Position numbers and translations under genes: made by a program. From Ktedonobacterales bacterium (GTDB taxonomy: Bacteria; Chloroflexota; Ktedonobacteria; Ktedonobacterales; JADMIN01), in assembly GCA_025935195.1 (NCBI GenBank), contig JAICVS010000013.1, positions 1 through 52,198 on the forward strand: 52,198 nt of DNA, read 5' to 3'. Below, one piece after another: positions 42,096 through 49,355 of the stretch. The notes under the pieces were generated by a model. It worked only from the letters and a program-made list of their open reading frames with translations. It ran no database searches and was not told the origin of the DNA. Positions within the stretch are counted from its first letter, which is position 1; every line of letters begins with the position of its first letter.

Positions 42096-43706
42096 CTACA
42101 TCCTGAAGACGCCGTAGCGCGGGGCGCCCTGACTCACCCAGTCCCGGTTGTAGCACATCGAGAGGCCGACGGACAGGGCCGTGCGGGTGTCGCGCGGATC
42201 GAGAATGCCGTCGTCCCAGAGGCGGGCGGTGGCATAATAGGCGGAAGATTCCTCGTCAATCTTCTGTCTTGCCATCTCCCGCAGCACTTCGATGCGCGCG
42301 CTATCCGGCTGCTGGCCGCGCGCGCGGGCGGCGTCTTCCTGCACGATGGCGAGCACGCCGGCGGCCTGGTCCGCGCCCATCACGGCGATGCGGCTGTTGG
42401 GCCAGGCGAAGAGCAGCGTGGGGTCGAAGGTGCGGCCGCACATGCCGTAGTTGCCGGCGCCATACGATCCGCCGACGATGACGGTGAATTGGGGGACGCT
42501 GGCGTTGGCGACGGCGTTGATCATCAGCGAGCCGTGCTTGATGATGCCGCCCTCCTCGTAGTGGCGGCCGACCATGAAGCCGGTGATGTTTTGCAGGTAG
42601 ATGAGCGGCGTGCGCGACTGGTTGCAGAGCTGGATGAACTGCGCGGCTTTCTGAGCGGACTCAGAGAAGAGCACGCCGTTGTTGCCGAGAATGCCGATGG
42701 GGAAGCCGGCGAGATGCGCCCAGCCGGTCACGAGCGTGGGGCCGTAGTCGCGCTTGAACTCGTCGAAGCGCGAGCCATCCACCAGCCGCGCGATCACCTC
42801 GCGGATCTCGAACGGGCGGCGGATATCGGTGGGGATGATGCCGAGCAGCTCGTCGGGGTCGTAGGCCGGCTCCTCCGGCGCGGCCAGCGCGGCGCGGACC
42901 TCTTTGCGCCAGTTGAGGCGGGCGACGATCTGGCGGCCGAGGCGGATGGCGTCGGCGTCGTCCTCGGCGAGGAAGTCGGCCAGGCCGGAGACGCGCGCGT
43001 GCAGCTCGGCGCCGCCCAGCGCTTCGTCGTCGGTCTGCTCGCCCGTCGCCATCTTGACCAGCGGCGGTCCGGCGAGGAAGACCTTGGCCTGGCGCCTGAC
43101 CATCACGGTGTAGTCGGAGAGGCCGGGGACGTAGGCGCCGCCCGCGGTGGAGTTGCCGAAGACGAGGGCGATCTGTGGGATGCCGGCGGCGGACATGCGC
43201 GCCTGATTGGCGAAGAGGCGCCCGCCGAGGTCGGCGAAGAATTCGGCCTGATAGAGCAGGTTGGCGCCGGCGGACTCGACGAGGTGGACGCAGGGCAAGC
43301 GGTTGGTGGCGGCGATCTCCTGGGCGCGCAGGGCTTTCTTGACGGAGACGGGGTAGCTGGCGCCGCCCTTGGCGGTGGCGTCGTTGGCGCTGACCAGGCA
43401 CTCGACGCCGCTCACCACGCCGATGCCGTTGATGCCGGAGCCGCCGGGGGATTCGTCGTCGTACATGCCCCAGGCGGCGAGCGTGGAAAGCTCCAGGAAG
43501 GGTGCGCCGGGGTCCAGCAGCAGCTCGACGCGCTCGCGGGGCAGCAGCTTGCCGCGCGCGACGTGGCGCTGACGGGCGCGCTCGCTGCCGCCCTGGCGCA
43601 CCCTGGCCTGCCGCGCCTGGAACTCCTCGGCGAGCGCGGCGTTGGCGGCGTAGTTCTCACGGTACGCGGCGCTGGTGGTGTCTACAGTGGTGGGCAGGAT
43701 GGGCAT
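42096..43706 (-). CDS. acyl-CoA carboxylase beta (carboxyltransferase) subunit, MCC/GCC type
   Basis: The 536-residue protein transfers the carboxyl group from biotin to an unsaturated branched acyl-CoA. LVSANDATAKGGASYPVSVK, HLVESAGANLLYQAEFF, GNSTAGGAYVPGLSDYTVMV and LAGPPLVKMATGE are the carboxyltransferase signatures; the LVESAGANLLYQ wording is closer to geranyl-CoA carboxylase-like members than to classical methylcrotonyl-CoA carboxylase as I recall them. The start at 43706 follows GAGGGA. It should pair with the alpha subunit at 27791-29956. It is the first gene of the minus-strand cluster. Confidence 0.93.
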   Translation of the reverse strand: MPILPTTVDTTSAAYRENYAANAALAEEFQARQARVRQGGSERARQRHVARGKLLPRERVELLLDPGAPFLELSTLAAWGMYDDESPGGSGINGIGVVSGVECLVSANDATAKGGASYPVSVKKALRAQEIAATNRLPCVHLVESAGANLLYQAEFFADLGGRLFANQARMSAAGIPQIALVFGNSTAGGAYVPGLSDYTVMVRRQAKVFLAGPPLVKMATGEQTDDEALGGAELHARVSGLADFLAEDDADAIRLGRQIVARLNWRKEVRAALAAPEEPAYDPDELLGIIPTDIRRPFEIREVIARLVDGSRFDEFKRDYGPTLVTGWAHLAGFPIGILGNNGVLFSESAQKAAQFIQLCNQSRTPLIYLQNITGFMVGRHYEEGGIIKHGSLMINAVANASVPQFTVIVGGSYGAGNYGMCGRTFDPTLLFAWPNSRIAVMGADQAAGVLAIVQEDAARARGQQPDSARIEVLREMARQKIDEESSAYYATARLWDDGILDPRDTRTALSVGLSMCYNRDWVSQGAPRYGVFRM

Positions 43707-43791
43707 GTGGCGTCGTCCCTCACTCTGGCAGATAGCCGTCCGACCGCAGCCGCGCGTTGCTCCGGTCAATCGAGCGCTTCACGTCCTCGAC

Positions 43792-43980
43792 TCAATAGCA
43801 ACAGCTATCCTTGAAGCCGCAGACGGGGCAGATCGTGGCCTTGCCGCCTTTGAGGTCGGGCATGAGGTGGCCGCAGACGGGGCACGGCATCTCGCGGTTG
43901 GTGGGTTCAGGTTGTGAGCGGTCTAGGTACTCAGCTTGCTCACGCTCTGTTGGCACAGGCTTCGCCAGATCTGTTTCCAC
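43792..43980 (-). CDS. 62-residue zinc-finger protein
   Basis: Small protein with a polar N-terminus and one zinc finger formed by CPVCGHLMP and CPVCGFKD, ending SCCY. The GTG start at 43980 follows GTGAGGGA. It begins nine bases after the stop of the 155-residue zinc-ribbon gene on the same strand, so they form a pair. Function unknown. Confidence 0.65.
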   Translation of the reverse strand: METDLAKPVPTEREQAEYLDRSQPEPTNREMPCPVCGHLMPDLKGGKATICPVCGFKDSCCY

Positions 43981-43989
43981 CGTTATCCC

Positions 43990-44457
43990 TCACTTCCAGA
44001 TGTCGCCGCTTCGAATATGCTTGGAAGCGAATTGCTCGAACAACACAACCTCCTCTGGCGTTGGCTCTCTTTCGATGATACCGAAATACCCTGGCCACAG
44101 ATCGACGTCTGGTTCGCCAATGATCACATCACTCAGGCATACGTGACAGCGCCTTGGCGCGTCGTAACGATAGTGGCCTCCGCAACCACACGGCTTGAGC
44201 CTGGCCTCGATCGCGGTGAGTTGCGCCACGAGCGCCGCAACCGCGGATTGCTCGGTCTGGATCGAGATTTCCGCGCGAACCTCGTCAACCACAGGGTCAT
44301 AGTAGCTGACTTCCACCCGATTGGCACACCTGTCACAGTAGAGATGCCAACCATCGGCAAACGGAGAGCGACCGACACGGTAGAGCTGATGCTGGCAATG
44401 AGGGCAGGCGATGATACTGCCATGCAACCAGTTGTCATCCGTGTTCTCGTCTGCCAT
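43990..44457 (-). CDS. zinc-ribbon protein of unknown function
   Basis: The 155-residue protein has two Cys-rich pairs: CPHC (about 18-21) with CDRC (about 42-45), and CGCG (about 89) with CHVC (about 104). Between them is a helix (EVRAEISIQTEQSAVAALVA). The C-terminal YFGIIEREPTPEEVVLFEQF is acidic. I do not recognise the family. Its codon use looks less G+C-rich than that of its neighbours, which may point to recent acquisition; I have not measured this. GAGGAA lies upstream of the ATG at 44457. Confidence 0.65.
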   Translation of the reverse strand: MADENTDDNWLHGSIIACPHCQHQLYRVGRSPFADGWHLYCDRCANRVEVSYYDPVVDEVRAEISIQTEQSAVAALVAQLTAIEARLKPCGCGGHYRYDAPRRCHVCLSDVIIGEPDVDLWPGYFGIIEREPTPEEVVLFEQFASKHIRSGDIWK

Positions 44458-44510
44458 GGTTATCCATTCCTCAGCGTGGCACGGCAATTCGTGGGTTTCG
44501 ATCCGCTCTC

Positions 44511-45356
44511 CTAGCTCTGCGGTTCGTCACTATCCCACGCCGGCCAGGGCGCGTGCTCAGGGATGGTGTAGCCTTGCAGGCGGTAGAGGGAGCCGGCGCC
44601 GTCCACCTTGAGCGTCGTGCCGGAGATGAAGGCGGCGGCGGGCGAGAGCAGGAAGATCACGGCGGCGGCGATCTCGCCCTCGGTGCCCATGCGCCGCGCC
44701 GGCACCTCGGCGGCGATACCGGCCAGCCCGGCCTGCACCTCCGGCGGATAGCGCGTGAGGCCGGACGAGTTGATGAGGCCGGGCGCGACGGCGTTGACGC
44801 GCACGGCATACGGCGCCCATTCGAGGGCCAGCGTCTGCGTGAGGTTGACGACGCCAGCGCGCGCCGCGCCGCTGTGCGCCATGCCGGGGAAGCCGCGCCA
44901 CATCTCCATCACGACGTTGACGATGGCGCCGCCACCCGCGCGCAGGCCGGCGTCCAGCGCCGCGCGCGACATGTACCAGGTGCCAGTCAGGTTGGTCTCG
45001 ACGACGGCGTGCCAGCCTTTGGGTGTGATCGATTCGGCGGGGCTGAGGAACTGCCCCCCGGCGTTGTTTACCAGCCCATGCACCGGGCCGATCTCGTCGC
45101 GCACCTGGCGGAAGAAAGTTCCCACCGCTTCGGGATCGCGGATGTTGCAGGCGAGGGCCGTCACCGCGCCGCCCGCCGCCGCGATCTCGGTGCGGGTCGG
45201 CTCAAGGTGGTCCATCGCCCGTGAGCAGATGACGACGTGCGCACCCAGCGCGGCCAGCTCAAGCGCGATGGCGCGGCCGATGCCGGTGCCGCCACCGCTG
45301 ACGACGATGGTTTGGCCCGCGAAGAGGCCGTCGCGGAAGATTGATGACATGGGCAT
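44511..45356 (-). CDS. SDR-family trans-2-enoyl-CoA reductase (PECR-like)
   Basis: The 281-residue SDR protein has SGGGTGIGRAIALELAALGA and LVNNAGGQFLSPAE. Its catalytic stretch reads AHSGAARAGVVNLTQTLALE, with His and Arg in place of the classical Tyr and Lys of YxxxK. This matches my memory of peroxisomal trans-2-enoyl-CoA reductase (PECR), as do FLLSPAAAFISG, VDGAGSLY and the ending IPEHAPWP. It would reduce an enoyl-CoA with NADPH. The start at 45356 is favoured by AAGGA; 45350 is also possible. It lies just beyond the catabolic cluster on the same strand and may take part in it. Confidence 0.85.
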   Translation of the reverse strand: MPMSSIFRDGLFAGQTIVVSGGGTGIGRAIALELAALGAHVVICSRAMDHLEPTRTEIAAAGGAVTALACNIRDPEAVGTFFRQVRDEIGPVHGLVNNAGGQFLSPAESITPKGWHAVVETNLTGTWYMSRAALDAGLRAGGGAIVNVVMEMWRGFPGMAHSGAARAGVVNLTQTLALEWAPYAVRVNAVAPGLINSSGLTRYPPEVQAGLAGIAAEVPARRMGTEGEIAAAVIFLLSPAAAFISGTTLKVDGAGSLYRLQGYTIPEHAPWPAWDSDEPQS

Positions 45357-45391
45357 ATGATCCTTTCCCCCCTCTTCTCTCGCTTGCGCGC

Positions 45392-46165
45392 TCACAAGCG
45401 GGCGGCGCCTGCTGATGCAGTAGGAAGCAGCGGCTTGCGCACCACCACCATGCGGTGGACGAGCGCATACGGGCCGGAAACCCAGACCTCCTCGATACCG
45501 TGCTCGCGCAACACCTGGGTATAGTCACAGATGCGTGGGAAGGCGTCGAGGATGGCGAGCCGCCCGCCTGGCCGCAGCACACGCACCATCTCGCGCAGCG
45601 CCTCCGTCCGGCCGTTGGGTGTCATGTGATGCAGCATCAGGCTGGAAAGCACGACGTCGAAGCTGGCGTCGGGATAGGGCAGGTGGCGTGCGTCGCCCTC
45701 GCGCAATGTGACACGATCGGCCACGCCCTCGGCCGCGGCATTGGCAAGGGTGGCGGCGGGGCGGTTGCCGGCGAGCAGGGTGTGATCCCAGATGTCAATA
45801 CCAACGGCCGCGCCAGTGGTGAGGTGTGTGGCCGCGCCGACGAGCAGCAGCCCACGCCCGCAGCCGACATCCAGCACACGCTCGTCGCCGCGCCAGGGGA
45901 TGGCGTCGAGCAGATCGCGGCGCTCACGCACCTTGGCGACGCGGCTGAGCCAAATCAGGAAGCCCGCCCCGCCGAGCGAGAGCGTGCCCGCGCCCGCCAT
46001 GCCGAGCGCGAGGGCAGCGGCCAGGCGCCGGTTGCGCGCGCGCAGGGCCAGCCATAGCCCGACGCCGCCAAGCTGCGCGGCGATACCGGCGAGGGCGAGC
46101 GCGTTCACGGTATCGGGCACGTCCTGGCCGTAGTCGGGCCGCGCGTGTACGACTGCGCGCTTCAT
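45392..46165 (-). CDS. membrane-anchored class I SAM-dependent methyltransferase
   Basis: The 257-residue protein has two N-terminal hydrophobic segments (about 20-40 and 47-73) followed by a UbiE/Methyltransf_11-type domain (LDVGCGRGLLLVGAA, GDARHLPYPDASFDVVLSSL, LREMVRVLRPGGRLAILD). It is likely a membrane-bound enzyme acting on a lipid or other hydrophobic substrate. The ATG overlaps the XRE regulator stop by four bases (ATGA), which ties it to that regulator. Substrate unknown. Confidence 0.85.
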   Translation of the reverse strand: MKRAVVHARPDYGQDVPDTVNALALAGIAAQLGGVGLWLALRARNRRLAAALALGMAGAGTLSLGGAGFLIWLSRVAKVRERRDLLDAIPWRGDERVLDVGCGRGLLLVGAATHLTTGAAVGIDIWDHTLLAGNRPAATLANAAAEGVADRVTLREGDARHLPYPDASFDVVLSSLMLHHMTPNGRTEALREMVRVLRPGGRLAILDAFPRICDYTQVLREHGIEEVWVSGPYALVHRMVVVRKPLLPTASAGAARL

Positions 46166-46449
46166 TCAATCCGCCACTCGATACGCTTGCCCAGGGCCGC
46201 GGCGTAGCGTTCGATAGTCGAAAACTTTGGATCGGCCTCACCTTGTTCGAGTCGCGCGACCGCTGACTGCGATGTGCCCATGCGGGCGGCGACGAGCGTT
46301 TGCGAGAGGCCCAGCTCGGCGCGTTGCGCCGCCAACTCACGCAGCAGTTGTCGCTCGCGCGGCGCCGCATCAACCATGTTTGGAAAGTCGGGGTTGGCGC
46401 GTGTCCGCTCCGCGATCAGCTCGTCGAGGAAATCATCATGCTCGGCCAT
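46162..46449 (-). CDS. XRE-family helix-turn-helix regulator
   Basis: The 95-residue protein has a HTH_3 domain (about 35-90: LLRELAAQRAELGLSQTLVA, ARMGTSQSAVARLEQGEADP, FSTIERYAAALG) of the HigA/antitoxin-like type and a short acidic N-terminus. No toxin gene accompanies it; the next gene is a methyltransferase whose start it overlaps. GGGGGGC precedes the ATG. A promoter with an internal palindrome lies 30-56 bases upstream, so negative autoregulation is likely. Confidence 0.88.
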   Translation of the reverse strand: MAEHDDFLDELIAERTRANPDFPNMVDAAPRERQLLRELAAQRAELGLSQTLVAARMGTSQSAVARLEQGEADPKFSTIERYAAALGKRIEWRIE

Positions 46450-46475
46450 ATGTTGCCCCCCGTTTCTATATCATC

Positions 46476-46505
46476 CAATATATCGCATGGACGATATAAT
46501 TTCAA
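46476..46505 (-). promoter_or_regulatory. promoter with operator in the spacer, upstream of the XRE gene
   Basis: On the minus strand TTGAAA (46500-46505) and TATATT (46476-46481) are 18 bases apart, each matching five of six consensus bases. A palindrome TATATCG-N6-CGATATA (46479-46498) fills the spacer and touches the -10 box, so a dimer bound here would exclude RNA polymerase. The site is right upstream of the XRE gene, its probable ligand. Confidence 0.7.
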
Positions 46506-46651
46506 GCGAGAAAGCATGCCGTGCTGAAGCGTTCTCCTACTCCTTCCATAGCGTATCACGGCAGCGCGACGTTTTTGCCGGTGATGTAGCGGTCGGTGGA
46601 GTATCACGGTAGACGCGGACGCTGCCCGCGCCGGCGACGTGTGAAGCTGGG

Positions 46652-47398
46652 CTAGAGCCTGCCGGAGAACCCCGGTTTGAGCCGCGCGGCGAGTGTCCGC
46701 GCATATTCCGCGAAGCCGAGCGCGGCAGCGATGGCGATGGAGTTGGCGTTCACCAGCAGCGTCTGATAGTGGACGATGGGCAGTTGCGAGAGGGCGTACG
46801 CCGTGGCCTCACCGACGACGGCCTTGCCGTAGCCGCGCCCACGATAATCGGGGTGGACGATCACGCCGATGGAGAGCGAGAAGGGGTCGCGCCGCTCCAG
46901 TGTGGCGACGGCGACCAGCTCTTTTCCAGCAAAACAGCCGAAGAGCGGCGGCCGGTGATAATCAATGCCGCTGGCCTCCCACTCGCCGGAAACACATGCC
47001 TCCTCCAGCCGCGTGAGCGCGGGGATGTGGACGTAGGTGAGCTGGCGCGCGCCCAGGGTGTCGACGGGGCGGAAGTCGCCGGTGTCCAGGTAGCCCTGGT
47101 AGGCCGGGCCGATGATCTGGTTGATCGCGCCGCCAAAGACCGCCGCGAGAAAGCGCCGGTCGAAGACCTCCGCCACCGCGCGGCCACTGAATGCCTGAGT
47201 GGCAAAGGCGAGATAGGCCGGCGGCACGGAGACAAAGCAGGCGGCGTGGTGACGCAGGACGTATGCGCCCTGGTAGTCCGCCAGGGCGGGGCCGTGCGCG
47301 ACGACACGCAGGCCCGGGGCGTACAGCGCTTTGGTGGTAGCGCCGAACATCCCGGCCCAGTGGGTGTCCAGGCGCGCGATAGTGGCAGGAGTGGGCAT
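46652..47398 (-). CDS. GNAT-family N-acetyltransferase
   Basis: The 248-residue protein has an N-terminal region of about 110 residues without clear family and a C-terminal GNAT domain: LVAVATLERRDPFSLSIGVI, the acetyl-CoA motif VHPDYRGRGYGKAVVGEA and VNANSIAIAAALGF. The start at 47398 has GGGGGAG upstream; the frame opens further back to 47461. Substrate unknown. Confidence 0.87.
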   Translation of the reverse strand: MPTPATIARLDTHWAGMFGATTKALYAPGLRVVAHGPALADYQGAYVLRHHAACFVSVPPAYLAFATQAFSGRAVAEVFDRRFLAAVFGGAINQIIGPAYQGYLDTGDFRPVDTLGARQLTYVHIPALTRLEEACVSGEWEASGIDYHRPPLFGCFAGKELVAVATLERRDPFSLSIGVIVHPDYRGRGYGKAVVGEATAYALSQLPIVHYQTLLVNANSIAIAAALGFAEYARTLAARLKPGFSGRL

Positions 47399-47515
47399 CC
47401 TCGCTCCCCCGAATCCCCGGATGACGGCCGCCGTGCGGGCATGCGACGCGACGATAGGCATCAGGCATAGTGTACACCGTCCGGGGAATCCAGGCGAGTG
47501 CGGCCGATCAGCCGA

Positions 47516-48358
47516 TCAGCCCAGGCTGGCGAGGAATTCCAGCACGATGCGGTTGAACTCCTCCGGCTTCTCCATGTTGGGCACGTGGGCGGTGTCGCGC
47601 ATCACGACTTTCTTCGCGCCGGGAATCTCGGTGGCGAGCCGGTTCACGGCGGTCTGGACGGTGCTGTTGTCCTCCGCACCGACGATGACGAGCGTGGGCG
47701 CGTGGATCTCGCCGAGCCGGCCGGTGGCGGGCGGCTGCAACGGTTGTGACTGCGCCTGCTCCTGTTCGGCCGCACGCGCGATGTTGGCGGCGTTCATCTC
47801 GCGCACGCGCGCACGCACGGCCGGGTTCACCCGCTCAGGCGCGCGCCGCAGGCCGTCCACCCACAGATGCACCTCCAGCTCGTTGAGGCGCTCGGCGTCG
47901 CTGGCCTTGTCCGCCGCTTCGAGCTGCTCCCAGTAGGCCAGCTCCTCAGGCGCGATCTCAGATGGATTGGGCTCGAAGCCGCTCAGGCCAGCACAGACGG
48001 GGATCAGCGCCTCCACCATCTCTGGATGCTCCAGCGTGAAGTCAACCGCCAGCCTGCCGCCCATCGAGACGCCGATCAGGCTGGCTCGCGCGATGCCCAG
48101 GTGGCGCAGCAGGCCCAAGAGATCTTCGCGAAAGACGTATGGCCCCGGCGGCATGCTCGATTTGCCGAAGCCGCGATGATCGTAGCGGATCACCTTGTAT
48201 CGCTGGGCGAAGACGGCGAACTGGTCGTCCCACATGCGGCTGTCGGCGATACCCGCGTGCAGCAGCACCAGCGGCTGCCCCGCGCCGGCGATCTCGTAGT
48301 ACAGCCGCGCGCCGTTGATCTCGGCGTAGCCGGTCTCGCCGTTGGTTGATGCGCTCAT
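47516..48358 (-). CDS. alpha/beta-fold hydrolase
   Basis: The 280-residue protein has the alpha/beta-hydrolase core: LVLLHAGIADSRMWDDQ, IRYDHRGFGKS, the nucleophile elbow GVSMGGRL, the acid in VIVGAEDNSTV and the His in DTAHVPNMEKPEEF. A helical cap lies about 125-200. No signal peptide. The substrate cannot be named. GAGAGAGGGAG precedes the ATG; a 7+7-bp interrupted hairpin stands 26 bases upstream. Confidence 0.9.
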   Translation of the reverse strand: MSASTNGETGYAEINGARLYYEIAGAGQPLVLLHAGIADSRMWDDQFAVFAQRYKVIRYDHRGFGKSSMPPGPYVFREDLLGLLRHLGIARASLIGVSMGGRLAVDFTLEHPEMVEALIPVCAGLSGFEPNPSEIAPEELAYWEQLEAADKASDAERLNELEVHLWVDGLRRAPERVNPAVRARVREMNAANIARAAEQEQAQSQPLQPPATGRLGEIHAPTLVIVGAEDNSTVQTAVNRLATEIPGAKKVVMRDTAHVPNMEKPEEFNRIVLEFLASLG

Positions 48359-48384
48359 GCGGTCACTCCCTCTCTCCCGCTAGA

Positions 48385-48425
48385 CCCAGCACCAAGCCGA
48401 GCCGTCGTAGCTCGGCGCTGCTGGG
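48385..48425. terminator. interrupted stem-loop between the two-component operon and the hydrolase gene
   Basis: CCCAGCA (48385-48391) pairs with TGCTGGG (48419-48425) and GCCGAGC (48396-48402) with GCTCGGC (48410-48416). It could end the kinase-regulator transcript or attenuate the hydrolase mRNA. There is no T-run. Confidence 0.4.
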
Positions 48426-48596
48426 TGCGTGTGAGCCGCACACATCGTACAATGTTTCGGCAGGCGCAGGGCAGAGAAAAGTGAGGGGAATCTATTATCC
48501 TTCGATCCTAATGCCTGCACATACGCCCTTCCCTCCGTGGACTTCCCTCCATCTCCGTGTTCCCTGTAGTAGCTCTTCGTCGCTCTCCGGCTGTGA

Positions 48597-49355
48597 TCAC
48601 TCGGTCGCGTCCGTTGCCGGCGGCTCCAGCTCGCGGAAGCGATAGCCGACGCCGCGCTCGGTGAGGATGTATTTCGGGTGCGCGGGGTCGCGCTCTAGCT
48701 TCTGGCGCAGGTAGGTGATGTAGAGGCGCAGGTAGTGCGACTCGTCGCGGTACTCGTGGCCCCACACCCGCGAGAGCAGCGTCTCGTGCGTCATCAGGCG
48801 GCCCGCGTTGTTGACGAGGTGGTAGAGCAAGCGATACTCCGTCGGCCGCAGCGTCACCTTCTCGCCACGCACCCAGACCTCGCGTTTGCTGAAGTCAATC
48901 GTGAGGTCTTTATCCACGACGATGGTGGTCTTGCGTGCCGGCGACGGCGTGAACGTGCGCCGCAGCAGCGCCTTCACGCGCGTGAGCAGCTCGCGCGGGC
49001 TGAACGGCGACTTGCTGATGTAGTCATCCGCGCCGATCTCCAGGCCGCGGATGCGGTCCGACTCTTCGTTGCGCACCGTCAGCATGATCACTGGGACGTT
49101 GGAGACGGCGCGGATGCGCCGCAGCGTCTCGAAGCCGTCCAGCTCCGGCATCATCACATCCAGGATGACGAGATCGGGCAAGTCCTGCTTCAGGCGATCC
49201 AGTGCCTCGTAGCCGTTGGCCGCCTCGACGACGCGATAGCCCTCGACCTCCAGGTTCATACGCACGACATCCACCAGCCGCGGCTCGTCGTCCACCACCA
49301 GCACCGTCATGCTGCGCGGATCAATGCGCTCGTGCTCCACCAGCGGCGCCGTCAT
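48597..49355 (-). CDS. OmpR/PhoB-family response regulator
   Basis: The 252-residue protein has a receiver domain (about 15-130; VLVVDDEPRLVDVV, phospho-acceptor Asp in LVILDVMMPELDG, DDYISKSPFSPRELL) and a winged-helix DNA-binding domain (about 150-245; KREVWVRGEKVTLRPTEYRL, ETLLSRVWGHEY, YLRQKLERDPAHPKYI). The conserved Lys-Pro of the receiver is here Lys-Ser-Pro, a one-residue insertion. It overlaps the sensor kinase stop by four bases, so the two are coupled. KdpE-like in domain order, but no kdp genes are near. Confidence 0.93.
   Translation of the reverse strand: MTAPLVEHERIDPRSMTVLVVDDEPRLVDVVRMNLEVEGYRVVEAANGYEALDRLKQDLPDLVILDVMMPELDGFETLRRIRAVSNVPVIMLTVRNEESDRIRGLEIGADDYISKSPFSPRELLTRVKALLRRTFTPSPARKTTIVVDKDLTIDFSKREVWVRGEKVTLRPTEYRLLYHLVNNAGRLMTHETLLSRVWGHEYRDESHYLRLYITYLRQKLERDPAHPKYILTERGVGYRFRELEPPATDATE

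Noticed and set aside
42489-43814. 441-codon plus-strand open frame opposite the carboxyltransferase gene
   Set aside because: Antisense to an intact conserved gene and without motifs; a composition artefact.
46551-46612. Direct repeat GTATCACGG in the gap before the GNAT gene end
   Set aside because: Only two copies about 50 bases apart with diverged surroundings; could be chance.
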